Of a DNA stretch of 54,376 bases, positions 19,698 through 33,171 are shown piece after piece; position 1 is the stretch's first letter, and each line of letters opens with the position of its first letter. The notes under the pieces were generated by a model, which made no database searches, was not told where the DNA came from, and saw only the letters and a list, made by a program, of their open reading frames with translations. The translations under genes and the position numbers were made by a program. This stretch comes from Rhizoclosmatium globosum (lineage: Eukaryota > Chytridiomycota > Chytridiomycetes > Chytridiales > Chytriomycetaceae): contig MCGO01000241.1 of assembly GCA_002104985.1 (NCBI GenBank), positions 1-54,376 of the forward strand, read 5' to 3'.

Positions 19698-21484
19698 ATG
19701 ACCATCAGTTCCATCGTCTGGGTGCCCAAAGGAGCCGCCAAAGAAGAACCAGCCCGCTTCAAACTCACCGAAGAAGAGTACGAAAAGATCCAGGAAAAGA
19801 TTGCCAAACAGATCAAAGACATCAAGGAAGACGAGGATGCACCCGAACAAAGCCAAATCGAAGCTGCCCAAGCTGCCGCCTCAAGCGCTAAAAAATCTAA
19901 AAAGTCGAAAGGCGGAGAAGAGGACTTTATGAAGGTGTTTGACATGGACAACTACGACAATGAAGAGGATGCAGAGTTTTTGGGGAATGGCGGTGATGAC
20001 GATGACGATGAGGACGATGAAGATGATGACGACGATGGAAATGATGAAGATGCGGAGGATAAGGACGGTGAAGGTAACGTGGCATTAAACCAGCCCGTGT
20101 GTAAGCTTACAGTAAACACAGACGCCAAGATGTTCACCTCTGTCAAAGGCCTCACACTGAAAGAAGATGGTGCCAAAGATCCTTATGTTACCCTGGATGA
20201 TTCCGTGGATGATGCTGAAGAACTCGAGGAAATGATGATTGCAAAGAGTGACAACTTGATCTTGTGTGCAAAGACAGAAGACGATATCTCCCACGTTGAA
20301 ATCTATCTCTATGAAGGAGAGGAAGACAACTTGTTTGTGCACCACGATATCATGCTCCCCAGTTTCCCTCTCAGTTTGGAGTGGTTGAATTACGATGTTC
20401 ACAACAAGGGACAAGGAAAGGGATCTTTTGTGGCGATTGGAACATTTGATCCTGAGGTAGTATTTATTTCTTAATATCTGGCCGTCAATGTTCTAACTTC
20501 GCGTTCAGATCGAAATTTGGGACCTCGACACAATTGACGTATCATATCCATCTCTCATTCTCGGTGGAAACTCAAATCCTACCGAAGCGCTTGGCACTGG
20601 AAAGAAGAAGCGACGATCAAAGAAGCCAAGTGATTTATACCACGTTGATGCAGTCATGTGTTTGGCATGGAACAAGTTGCACCCTTCATTGCTTGCCTCC
20701 GGAAGTGCCGACACTACCATCAAATTGTGGGATTTGGGCTCGTCAACACCTGAAGTCGCCATTCGTTCATTCAACAACCATAAAAACAAGGTTCAGGGTC
20801 TTGGTATGTATTATAGACTGAATATTAATTTTACTACCCTATTCTTACCTCTTTCCGTCTCTAGCTTGGAACCCAACGGAAGGACAAGTACTTTTGTCTG
20901 GTGGATATGACAAGCAAGCACACATTTTCGACACACGAACTCCAACAAGCGTACTCTCCTTCAAACTCACTGCAGACGTAGAATGCTTGAAATGGGATCC
21001 CTTGCACCCTGAACGATTCGTCGTCTCTACCGAAGACGGAGTCGTGAAATGCTTTGATGGTCGTCAACCTACATCCCCTATTTTCACCATCCACGCGCAC
21101 GACGGAGCTGTGTCCGGATTAGATATTAGCTCGCTTGTAGATGGCCTGATTGTGACAGGTTCTTCGGACAAGGCGACTAAAATCTGGAACACGAAGGATA
21201 CAACTGCCATCAAGTGTCTTGCGAGCAAAGACTTGCAAGTTGGGAAGGTGTACAGTGCGTCGTTTAGTCCGGATGATGATTTGATTGTGGGTGTTGCGGG
21301 AAGTAATGGAAACTTGGTTGTATGGAACTTGGACGGTAACGCAAGTGTTCGACGAGCGGTGAAAGGTGCGGATGCTGGACCGTCAAAAAGAAAGGAGGTT
21401 ACTGTTATTCAGGATGACGGTGGGGAGGATGACGATTTTGCCGAGGGCGGTGAAGGAGACGACGGTATGGAGGAAGACGAATAA
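19698..21484 (+). CDS. PWP1: PWP1-like WD40 protein (ribosome biogenesis)
   Basis: Nucleolar beta-propeller protein; yeast Pwp1 is needed for early pre-60S (25S/5.8S rRNA) maturation. The family start MTISSIVWVPKGAAKEEPAR is present. An acidic Asp/Glu tract follows (about 20000-20070), then FVAIGTFDPEIEIWDLDTID, an insertion with the basic patch GKKKRRSKK, and WD repeats (LWDLGS, IFDTR, IWNTKD, VWNLDGN). The acidic C-terminus ends GMEEDE. Exons are 19698-20456, 20509-20813 and 20865-21484. Both introns are about 51 bp and in phase, one splitting GL/AWNP. There are no breaks. The acidic tracts fit rRNP or histone-contact roles described for the family. Confidence 0.9.
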
Positions 21485-21555
21485 GCATTGTTTTTTCGCA
21501 CCGTATCGAAATTATGTTGAATACATATACAAGATTCTTTATTTTACTTTTTTTG

Positions 21556-23044
21556 TTACACTTGACAGCCGATTGTTCTAAACAACCGTTTCCATCCCTC
21601 TATTGTTTCGGTTTGGCTTTGTTTGAAAAACTTGCCTTCTCCTTTTCGGACGCCTTTCCAATCTAAATCAGCCGGATTCATTTCCGCGATAGATTTAAGC
21701 TCCTCAAAAGAGTCGAAATAATAAATATACGGTGCGAACTCTGCTGCATAGTAGTCCATGTATCCAGACCAAGAAGGAAATCCCGCGGGCGGAGAGTAAA
21801 GTGGAGGTTTACGATTATAAAAGTTTGCTATTGATGGAGTCAAGTCTCGTAGGACGTGCATAAAATAGAATATATCATGCTGGTGATTCTGAAAACAGGT
21901 TATGATATATCTGGAATGAATTTATCAAACTTACGAGCCACAGTTGCTCTAAAAAGCGTGGTGTAGGAATCAAAAGTATCACACCAGCTGCTAGGTTTTC
22001 ATAAAGCTTCATGGTTGAAACCTGATATGGAAATTCAACGAATCCTTTGAATCTATGCAGACTTTTTGGTCCACCATAATGAGTGTGTTCGTCAGGAATG
22101 ACAAAAAGCGGCACTGAATAACTATTTTGCGCGAGTTTAAAGACGTTGGTGTTTGAGTGGTTTAGCGCAACCAGTATAGATCTATTAGGAGCAGGCTGTG
22201 AAGGTTTAATTCAGAGGGAAATACGAATTCAGAACAAACCAGGTCGGCAGGGTAAGAATAGTCGGAATCATCTCCAGTGATTCCAAGCGGTCTTAATACT
22301 TGAACGAAAGGCAGTGAGACTCCAAGGCGGTACTCCATATACGCTCGCTCAAAGTTGTTGTTGGCAACCCAAAATAATGAGTCGGAACGCTGCGTTAGCT
22401 CAGCTAGCCTTCGAAACAAATGATAATATCTGTCAATAATTATTATCAATATGTTATGTGACACAGACTCACAGTTTGATATCGCGTTTAGAAGAGAGGG
22501 CATAATCAAATCGATTTGTGATTTCAAGAATAACTTTGGAAGTACATTTCTTTGCGGAATTAGTTTCAAGTAGAGATAATAACAGGCCTCGAGCGTGTGG
22601 AATGGTGTCGCTGACGACAATGACATCTTGGTTCAAACAAATCTGTTGTTTCAATAATGAATGAAGCGTTGTTGGAATGCAAAAGAAGGTGTTTACATCT
22701 TTCGCGTACATTCCTGTGGAGACCAAAGAGGATGCATTCTCGTGTGTCAATCCGTAGCCAAGGTGGGACGGATTATACTGTTTGACGGAATATGTAGTCC
22801 CGCCCCCTTTAAACACAAGTTCGAGGACCCGATTTAGATTCAAAGAGCATCCACCGTGTGTATTGTAATGCAGAATATTGACACGTTGTTTTGGTTCAGA
22901 AACCGTTGTTGGTTGGACGTCTGATTCTGTTGATGCCCTGCTTCCATCCAATTGGCGAGTCCGGAAAAGAATCAAGAAACAGAGAATAACTGTGGAATAA
23001 GCTGTCAATCTCAAAGCTCGCTTTGGAATGCGTTTAGCAAACAT
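21556..23044 (-). CDS. Type II membrane glycosyltransferase-like protein (probable GT-B fold)
   Basis: A short basic cytoplasmic tail (MFAKRIPKRALRL) and a signal anchor (AYSTVILCFLILF) precede a lumenal domain, as in Golgi transferases. Notable segments are RVNILHYNTHGGCSLNLNRV, VIVVSDTIPHARGLLLSLL, LEITNRFDYAL, WVANNNFE, FVIPDEHTHYGGP, FVEFPYQVSTMKLYENLAAG, PTPRFLEQLWL and APYIYYFDSFEELKS. The block STMKLYENLAAGVILLIPTP is the kind of nucleotide-sugar-binding helix with conserved Glu found in GT-B retaining enzymes. Exons are 23044-22473, 22429-22240, 22195-21935 and 21888-21556, all in phase. An upstream in-frame ATG at 23077 would overlap the neighbour's start, so 23044 is preferred. Substrate is unknown. 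Confidence 0.65.
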
Positions 23045-23077
23045 TTTCTCTTTCCGATCCTTTCCGCTTTCTATCAA

Positions 23078-24364
23078 ATGTCTGCCGCCAAGGAAGCACC
23101 TTCAGCAACAAAGAAGCCCAGTTCAGGCCTTCAATCTGCTCTTGGGCAAGGATTTGCGGGTTTTGTTGCGGGTGCAGTGAGCACGGCTATCCTTCATCCA
23201 TGTTAGTTTCAACAAGAGTCTCTCAAAGGACCACACTAAACCTGCCTTTGCTCAGTGGACGTTGTCAAGACCCGATTCCAAATTGATGAGTCAACAAAGC
23301 GAGGGAACTTTGGAGTGCGTGGGACAATCAACACTTTCAATGTCATTTGGCGGTTGGATGGGCTCAAGGGTCTCTACAGAGGACTTTCGGCGAATTTGGC
23401 TGGAGCTACGTTCTCCTGGGGACTCTACTTTCTCTGGTATATACTGCGATGTGGAAGGCATTGGGTGTTAACGCTCAAATCCAAATCAAAAGGTACGATT
23501 TGATCAAGACCCAAATGCAGAATCACTTGGACTCACGGAATTCATATGCTTCCGGATCGAATCCATCGCAAATGAATAATTCTTCTCGGCTTCCTGCTTC
23601 TTACCACTTGCTTGCGAGTGCTGTAGCTGGTGCCACAACGTGTTTATTTACCAACCCGTTCTGGCTCATCAAGACGAGAATGTGTGCTGATCGCGCAGTA
23701 GATCCAGGAGCTTACAAGGGACTCTTTGATGGATTGAAAAAGACGTATCAGGGTGAAGGTATTCGGGGGCTTTACAAAGGAATCTCAATGTCGATGGTTG
23801 GGGTTAGTCATGGAGCAGTGCAGTTTGTGGCGTATGAAGAAATGAAGAAGTGGAAGGGAAATAGCAAAATGGTATGGTAACTGGTATTATTGTAGTCTTG
23901 GATTAAATGTTCCACCGCAGAGCTCTACAGATGTTGCGATCATGTCGGTATCTTCAAAAGTTGTGGCGATGGTTGTCACGTATCCATACCAGGTTGTGCG
24001 AGCACGTATTCAAGTGAGTTGGAAGTGTGGTTAACACGTCATCTAAAGCTTCGAATTTGTAAAAAATAGAACCAGCGTGTTGACTCTGAAGGACGATACA
24101 GAACATCTCTTGAAACAATAGGGCGTGTTTACTCGTGAGTCGAGTTGAATTTGAGTTGTGTCTTGAATTAAACCTTTTCTACAAGGGGTGAAGGCGTGCG
24201 TGGATTCTACAAAGGTGTCGGCCCGGCACTGATTCGCGTCTTGCCAGGCACGATTCTCACGTTTGTTGTGTATGAGGTGAGCAACAAACGCGATTGGTTC
24301 ATTCGACTAAATTTGCCTTCTATGACTTTGACAGAGCACCATCAAGGCAGTGAAGGCGTTGTAA
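23078..24364 (+). CDS. Mitochondrial carrier, SLC25A32/FLX1-like (folate/FAD type)
   Basis: Inner-mitochondrial-membrane transporter with three repeats. The signature P-x-D/E-x-x-K/R appears as HPLDVVKTRFQ, NPFWLIKTRM and YPYQVVRARIQ. The combination of an aromatic residue in the second motif with YPYQVVRA in the third is typical of the FAD/folate (Flx1, SLC25A32) and related NAD+ carriers. RGFYKGVGPALIRVLPGTIL and FVVYE close the third repeat. Exons are 23078-23201, 23256-23436, 23493-23871, 23921-24013, 24070-24134, 24186-24276 and 24335-24364; every junction is in phase. The start codon is only 33 bp from that of the divergent glycosyltransferase-like gene. Substrate assignment within this subgroup is not certain. 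Confidence 0.85.
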
Positions 24365-24499
24365 ATCATTTTCATTTTAATTTCGCATGGCTCGGCCGGG
24401 CAGCCAACCCAAATAAACGATTAACCGTATACTAAATATAGAAAGAGAAAGGGGAGGGAAGAAGGGTTTTTCGAATTTTCTCCACAAACGCACACAACC

Positions 24500-26021
<1,522 letters not shown>

Positions 26022-26248
26022 ATAGACTGATTTGAATATGGTATTGCTTTGCCTCCTTATTTTTTGCTTATTTTCTACAAGGGATTCTGTTTGTTGAGTT
26101 TGTTTGAGTGATGGGATCTTGGGTTCTTCTGGAGGATAGGATGAATTGAATTATGGGTAGCTTCTTTCTGTTCCTGGATGTTTGTTTTGATTTTTTGTTC
26201 GGAGTATCCATTAAAGCCGTCATTATTACCGCGTATTGATTTGGTTTA

Positions 26249-28684
26249 ATGATTCAAGGATGTGGCGGCCTGTGGAGATGTGGTGGGAAAAAGAAACGCA
26301 AGAACTCTCCTCGAAAAAGCCTCCAAATGCCATACGAGCGTACAACGGTCAAGACCACCAAGACCATCACCAATCCCAACGGGTCCAAGACAGTGACTAC
26401 TCATGTCAAGGCCATCTACAAGAAGCTTGTTGAGATTATTGAGAAGAAGCGGCCAGGCAACCCAGCGCAGGACTTCTACACCTTTGCCAACTACGAGTGG
26501 CTCAACGATCCGAATGTAGTGATCCCAGCCGAATGTAAGCACTCTTAGTACGAGTGTACGAGTGTAGCAGCTAACGCCGTCAAACCAGATCCGTCGTGGG
26601 GATCGTTCATTGCGCTCTTTGACGCCTCGCTCAAGAACCAAGTTGGCCTTCTTCAGGAACTTGTCGCCGCTGAGTCAGAGACCCTCAGCACCGACGAAGC
26701 AAAACTGGTCGCCGTTTGGAAGGCGTCGATGGAGCGATTTGCGGCCTGGGAAGCGGGAACGGGAACGGACTCAACGGACTCGGATGTTGCTCCGGTTCAC
26801 GAAGCCCTGGCCACCCTCGAAGCTCACTTGGCAACAGAGGGTTATAATGATGATGATGCACTGGCGAGGTACCTGGCTCTGTCGCAGGAGCTCGGTATCG
26901 CATCGCCAATCGCTTTCGATATTGTGCCAGATTTCGCTGACCCAAAGAACAACTTGCTCTCGGTTGGAGCTGCTGGTCTCTCCCTCCCATCCCGCGACTT
27001 TTACTTTGAAGACAACTTCAAGGAGAAGAGGGAATTCTTTATTGCTCACTTGAACAATGTCGCCCAGTTGGTTGGTGCCGATCGCCTTGTGGACGACTTT
27101 GCTGAGGCTGTCCTGCGTTTCGAGACCAGACTTGCTTTCATCAACATGAAGAGCGATCAGGCCCGTAAGTACACTGAGTTTTACACTACCACTACTTTGG
27201 ATGGAATCATCAATGGAATCAACGATCTCTCTTTCCTTGATGAGAAGCTTGATAACTATGGATTGGATTCTGCGGCTGCCGAAGTTTCTGAGGAGGAGAA
27301 GGTCCGTATTGGTGCCTTCTTGAACTGTCTCTACGACAAGTTGAACTTGCGCTCAACCCTTGCTGCTAACTACGCTGCCAACTACCCTGAAGGAACCAAG
27401 AAGCCCGAGCGAATCATTGTCTTTGACGGTGACTACTTCCAACGTATCTTTGCCGTGTTGTTCAACGAGGACAACCGTGAGGACTTGAAGGCTTATTTGC
27501 AGTACAAAGCCATTCGCGCCACTTCCTCCTTCAGCACTAAGGCTCTTGACGCCGAATTCTTTGATCTCTACAACCGTAAGCTCAGAGGTCAGAAGGAAGC
27601 TCAAAGTGCCGAGAAGCGCACTGTCGCTTTGGTTAATGAATGGGTTGGATTCCTTTTTGGAAAGATCTACGTTGCTCGATACTTCTCAGAAGCCGACAAG
27701 GAAACTGTTTCTCAATTGATTCGTGAAGTCACCGCTGTTATGGATGAGTCAATTGCAAACAACGATTGGATGACTGCTGCCACAAAGGAACAAGGCCGTG
27801 CCAAGCTCCAAAAGTTCAAGCAAAAGATTGGATTCCCAGACAAGTGGAAGGAATACGATGCGCTTTTGATTGAGGCTGGCGACTCATTGTGGAACATCAA
27901 GAAGAAGGTTGCTGCCCACAAGTTCAACCAAGACTTTTTGCGCAAGGCCAACTCCCCAGTCGACAAGACTGAGTGGTTTATGACTCCACAAACTGTGAAT
28001 GCGTACTATTCTCCATTGGACAATGAGATTTGTTTCCCAGCTGCCATCATCCAACCTCCATTCTATTACAAGGCTGCTGATCAAGTCACATTCCAAATCG
28101 AAGACGCTGACCGTGAAGCTCTCAACAACGATGAACTCCTTTTGGCTGCTGTCAACTTTGGAGCCATCTCCGCCGTTATTGCCCACGAAATCACCCATGG
28201 TTTCGATGACCAAGGACGTGCCTTTGACGGTGAAGGTGCCGTAAGAGACTGGTGGACCGAAGAAGACGCCAACTTGTTCAAGGCCAAGTGTGACTTGATG
28301 GAGAAGCAAGACTGGTCCTTCTTTGAGTCATCTACCAAGAAGTTCCACTTCTTGAACCCTAAACTTACAATGGGAGAGAACTTGGCTGACTTGGGAGGAA
28401 TCTCTTTGAGTGTTCAGGCTTTGGAGAAGCGTTTAACTCAGGCTGGTGTTACTCCAGAAGGTAGACTTGCCGCACTCCGAATCTTCTTCAGCTCATGGGC
28501 CAACGGATGGAAGGAGAAGGCGTCTGACGCTTTCATTGTGAACCAACTCGCTTCTGACCCACACGCACCTGGCCATGTTCGTGGTAACTTGGTCAAGAAC
28601 ATTGATCAATTCTACGAGGCGTACGAAGTCAAGGAGGGTGATGCCATGTACATTGCAAAGGAAAACCGTGTGCAAATGTGGTAA
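26249..28684 (+). CDS. M13-family zinc endopeptidase (PepO/neprilysin-like), soluble form
   Basis: Oligopeptide-cleaving metalloprotease. Two exons (26249-26534, 26589-28684), joined in phase at AE/YPSWGSF. Family landmarks are FYTFANYEWLNDPNV at the start of the fold, NAYYSPLDNEICFPAAIIQP, the zinc site HEITH within VIAHEITHGFDDQG, and GENLADLGGISL supplying the third ligand Glu and the catalytic Asp. VRGNLVKNIDQFYEAYEV lies near the C-terminus, and the protein ends ENRVQMW. There is no signal peptide and no membrane anchor: the N-terminus is basic and Cys-containing (GCGGLWRCGGKKKRK). This resembles bacterial PepO more than animal neprilysin. An internal ATG at 26327 is an alternative start. 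The strong, uniform codon choice suggests high expression. No frame breaks in 2.1 kb. Confidence 0.92.
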
Positions 28685-28755
28685 TAGAAGGCGTACTTTA
28701 CTTTCTCTTTTCCCTTTATAGTTTACAAAAATAAAGCGTTCTTTCTTTCTCCCTT

Positions 28756-30776
28756 TCATACTGCCCACACTTTGAATCTTCGGTTCTTGTTGATTCCTAT
28801 TACTCCTGATGATACGACGCTGCCGACAAATAATCCAAGTCCAAGTGACAACGCGATTGTGAGCACAGAACCTGCCAAGGATATTCCGTCTGTTGCATCT
28901 GATTGTGCGAATGCCTTCACAGCCAACGCACCAGGCACCAGAACTTGTAACCAGCCAGCATACCGACGATGGGGTTGGTATGTGTAATATGGCTATAAAC
29001 ATTGGATAATATACTCATGGTCAACGTTGCAAGAAAGGAAGAAGCTGGGTCTTTCAAAGTTTGATATGAGTAATAGGCGACAGCTTTAGCAGTAACTGCA
29101 ACAACAGCCATATAGAAAAACTGACGAGGATGAGCTCTCAAGTTGATGAAGAGTATAAACAGCGCGGGAATAAACAGTCCCCATTGTGTCGGAATACTCA
29201 TTCCAGCACTACAATTCCGCAACAAATCCGTATTACTGACAGTCTGAGCCGCAATCCCCGACGCAACCGCATTCCCAAACTGAAGTCCAATCCCAATCAA
29301 CGCCGTAATCGTCAACGAATACCCTAACCGTGAAACCCCAGCCCCAGGATGCTTCGACGCCAGCTCCATCACAGCCAACGTGATATTCGTTCCCTGCACA
29401 AGATTAATAAACGTTGCAATCGTAACACTGCCTGGACATATCGCCCAATTCCATATCGACATCAACCGAATACAAAAGCCGATAATCACTGCACTCAGAA
29501 ACTCGCATATCCGCATCCAGTTCCAGTCTCGTGAGCATAGGAGAGATACAACACCCAAAGCAAGGCCAATTACGAACGACGCTGCAACGTCGTTCCAAAG
29601 ACCGTCGAAAAATACAGCGCATGTGAAAGCTGACCATAAAGCTGAAGTGAGGACCAACACCCATGGTGGATAAAGTGGTGGTGCGTCTCGTATCAACATC
29701 AACCTGTTAAGTGCGTCTGAAACTGCAATCAGTTTGAAGGTTTGTACGTGGCGTAATGTCGGAGCCCGATTTATAGACGGCTCTTGCTTTTTCCCGCGTC
29801 CGTCGCCTTCATCAGTAGTGACAAACGTGGTATGTTTCTTTTTGAGTTTCTTGCTGTTTGCACGTTTATACTGACCAAATAAATTCGGGGATACAGCAGC
29901 GAGCTCCAAGATTTTGTCTGTCATGTTCACGAGACTTCCTTGTTCAGGATCATAACTTGTGTAGGATCCTCGTAAGCGCACTCCAAATAATGTGCCTCCA
30001 ATGTATCGAAGGATCGTTTTGGTTTGAGGGCTGTAATTAAGGCGTTCAAAGAAGGCTGTGTGAATGCGGTCGGAGGGGCGGGAATAGGCAGCAACGTGTC
30101 GCGTCAGTTCGTCACAAAGTTGGAGTTTGTACAAGTTTAACCCGGAATAGGTTCCAAAGAGGAGAGTTTGGTCTCCTGTAAATACAGACGTCAAAGGCAT
30201 GCAATTTACGAAGTATTACTTACGCCCATTTTCGCCTTTCCAAGTTGCAAAAGCATATCCATCAAAAAACGCGAATCGCGTCGGCCTTCCCAACCCCTCT
30301 GCTACATGTTCCATATGTGTCTCCATCGTTGCTGTTGGACATCCATATTCCTGCAACGAGTTACCAAGAAGCACGATAAACTGATCCAAGTGTTTATCGC
30401 GTTTCCTATTCTCAATCTTTGTTATAGCTCGTGCGATTCTCGTTTGCTTCCGTTTCATTGCTCGATCTTTGTCGTTTTGATCATCATCTTCTTCGACCTC
30501 GTCAAAATCGTCAAGAGTTTCCCCGTCTGAGTCATCATCCGAGTCGTCAACGTTGAGAGGTGACATTGAGACGCGTTTGTGATGTGAAAAACGATCAAGG
30601 AGTTCCAAAAGCTCATCAGTTGTTGACTTTTTCGACGCGATTTCGGCAGTTGTTGGAGCAGATTCAATGACTGGCAAAGAGTCGTGTGAGTTCAGGATAG
30701 TTCCTCCTCTACTCTGTGATGCTGAAATGGGATTTATGGGTGGCAGGTATTCTTCTGAGTATCGCGGAGCATCCAT
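28756..30776 (-). CDS. Prm10/ThrE-type membrane transporter, tandem copy 1
   Basis: Multispan protein of the ThrE family (DUF1212 plus DUF3815), known in fungi as pheromone-regulated membrane protein 10. Bacterial relatives export threonine/serine. The N-terminal cytosolic region is acidic and disordered (DDSDDDSDGETLDDFDEVEE). DUF1212 begins DQFIVLLGNSLQEYGCPTAT and includes HVQTFKLIAVSDALNRL. Membrane segments follow, with ICPGSVTIATFINLVQGTNI, SKHPGAGVSRLGYSLTITAL and AHPRQFFYMAVVAVTAKAVA. Exons are 30776-30234 and 30175-28756, with a 57-bp intron splitting GENG/RDQTLLFG at the position shared by the other two copies. One base is missing near 28948-28955 (LAG/LQVLVPG), after which the last span continues in another frame to 28756. 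Confidence 0.82.
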
Positions 30777-30903
30777 TTGAACTGGGAGTGACAGGTAGGA
30801 GAAGTACAAAAATTGTCAGTCAATTTACATCAAACGAAATCTATTGTCCTGCATTATACAATGTCCTCTAAACTAAACTCACGAAAATAAATTCTATAAT
30901 ACC

Positions 30904-33027
30904 TTACAATGACAGAATATGATTCCTGTCTGTCTTCCTTCCCTTCTTCACAAGCCCACTTGCCCCACCAGCCACAACACTCCCCAAAAAGAGTCCCAAT
31001 CCAAGCGACAAGGCAATCACCAAACTGATCCCGCAAGACTAACTCCACTCGTTACATCCTGTGATGAAAGAGCTCTTACCGCAAGCGTTCCCGGCACAAG
31101 AACCTGCAATCCAGCAAGAACCCCAACAATCGGATTCGATAGCGTAATGTAGCTATAAAAATTCGACACGGCGCCCATTGAGAAAGCGGCGAGGAACGAA
31201 CTGAGTGGGTCGCTTAAGCTGAATACGTGTACTTATAGACCACTTGAGCAACCGTTGACGTAACGGCCATGAAAAAGAATTGACGTGGATGCGCGTTCAT
31301 GTTCACAAGAAAGACGAAAATAGTTGGGGCAAACATTGCCCATTGTGCAGCAACCGAGAGGGATTGTGGACATGTTGCAAGGATTGTGAGTTCAACAGTT
31401 TTGGGAGATTTTGTGATGGCGAGGGATAATGCGTCTCCAAATTGAAGGCCGATTCCGATGAGTGCTGTTACTGTAAGTGAGTAGGCGAGGCGGGAGACAC
31501 CCGCTCCTGGATGCTTTGAGGCGAGTTCCATAATAGAAAGGGTAATATTATTACCCTGAACAATTTGGATAATTGATGCGATTGTGGTGGCGCCAGGGCA
31601 AATTGGAAGGTTTAATACAATCATTAGGCGGCAGCAGAAGGCGACGACTAGCGCGCTCAGAAATTCAGAGATTCGAAGGAAACTGTCGTTCAGTGACATA
31701 GTTTTGAGACTACACCAACGAGACATCCGAGAACAAAACTGGCAAGAACATCGTTCCAACCGCCTCCAAAGAAAATAGCACAACAACCGGCGGATGATAA
31801 ACCACTGAGAAGTATTGAAAGCCACGAAGGGTATGGAGAAGGTGCGGATCGAATTTGCTTGAGCCTTTTAAGAGCATCCGAGACAGCAATTGAAGTAAAT
31901 ACTTGAATATGCTTAATTTTGTTTTGGGTTTAGGTTTCGCTGGTGGTTCTGATTTTATGGAATGTGATTTTCGCGATAGCTTTGAAAAATTCGCAAAACT
32001 GGAGCTTCGTCTGTGGTTTGACTTTGGGGTTCGGATCGCATAGAAATATTTCGGGGTGTTTGGCAGTGTATCATTGGAAGGTGCTCTACTATTTCTAAAG
32101 TAGGTCCTTCCTCTACAGGAATGGTTGGTGTCCCAGTATTTACCCCAGCGTTTGTCCTCGAACGACGTTCTTTCTTTTTGAACTGCTTGAATACATTTGG
32201 CCCTACGCTTGCCAAGTACAGGATTCTTTCCTTCAATCTCGCAGCATTCGAAATGGAATGACGCTCATCAACGTCCGACTTTGTGTTGTCTATATTGACA
32301 CCATAGAGAGTGCCACCAAGGCCGCGATATATCCTTTTCAACCATTTGTTACTTGTGTCAGACGTATTCAGTTGATGAAGGGAACTCTTTGAGGAGGTCA
32401 CGTTTGATTCCAATGAATAAGAAGCGACATGAAGAGCTAATTCGTCACATAACTGGAGTTTGTACACGTCCAATGCAGACCAAGTACCAAAAAAGTGTGT
32501 CTTTCTCCCTATACCCAACAGTTAACTTAGATTAATCCAATAAAAGAACAGTTCAAAACTCACGACCGGATTCTCCAAGATCCCATGATGCGAATGCATA
32601 TCCATTAAAGAAAGAGAACTTTGCAGGGCGACCAAGACCCTGTGCAACTGCATTCATGTGTGATTCCATTGCAGCAGTAGGGCAGCCGTATTCCTGCAGA
32701 GAAATGGCAAGCAATACCAGAAACTGGTCACTTGTCTATTCTTTGATTTCAAGGCGGCCCGTTTCTTCCGCCGATGTTCCGAGTCGGCATCGCTGTCACT
32801 GTCCACTTCCTCGTCCGATTCAATATCCGAGTCGTCCGAGTCGCCGTCGTCCTCTATTTGAATCTGGTCTTCAAGAATGAATCTTTCGAGAAGCTCGGCA
32901 AGTTCGTTGGAGTTGATGTGAGACGACGAGCGGCGCTTCGTACTTGAGCGCGAGTGAGAGTTGGTGGTGGCGGTGGTGGTGAATTACTGGTCGTTGGTGG
33001 AATGTTGTGGGTCGTTGGACTGGACAT
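30904..33027 (-). CDS. Prm10/ThrE-type transporter, tandem copy 2 (several frame breaks)
   Basis: Same architecture as its neighbours: Ser/Pro-rich start (MSSPTTHNIPPTTSN), acidic linker, QEYGCPTAAMESHMNAVAQG, THFFGTWSALDVYKLQLCDE, LASVGPNVFKQFKKKE, ICPGATTIASIIQIVQGNNI and HPRQFFFMAVTSTVAQVVY. The intron after GESG is conserved. Single-base frame breaks occur near 31220, 31700, 31920 and 31980, with others in the first and last exons, yet the conserved blocks on both sides stay intact. That pattern fits consensus error or very recent decay rather than an old pseudogene. Copies 2 and 3 are far more similar to each other than to copy 1, including beyond the coding blocks. As written, no full-length protein can be read. 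Confidence 0.6.
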
Positions 33028-33171
33028 GCGTTGAAGTTGGTTGATTAGTTGGTGAGGTTACAGTGGCGATTTAGTGGAAATTTTTTGGATTTCCTTCGAA
33101 TCCTATTAAATGTCCAATTCGTGGGGATCCTTACCCTGTTAATGATATTCTCTGAGCGAAATATATTCTCC

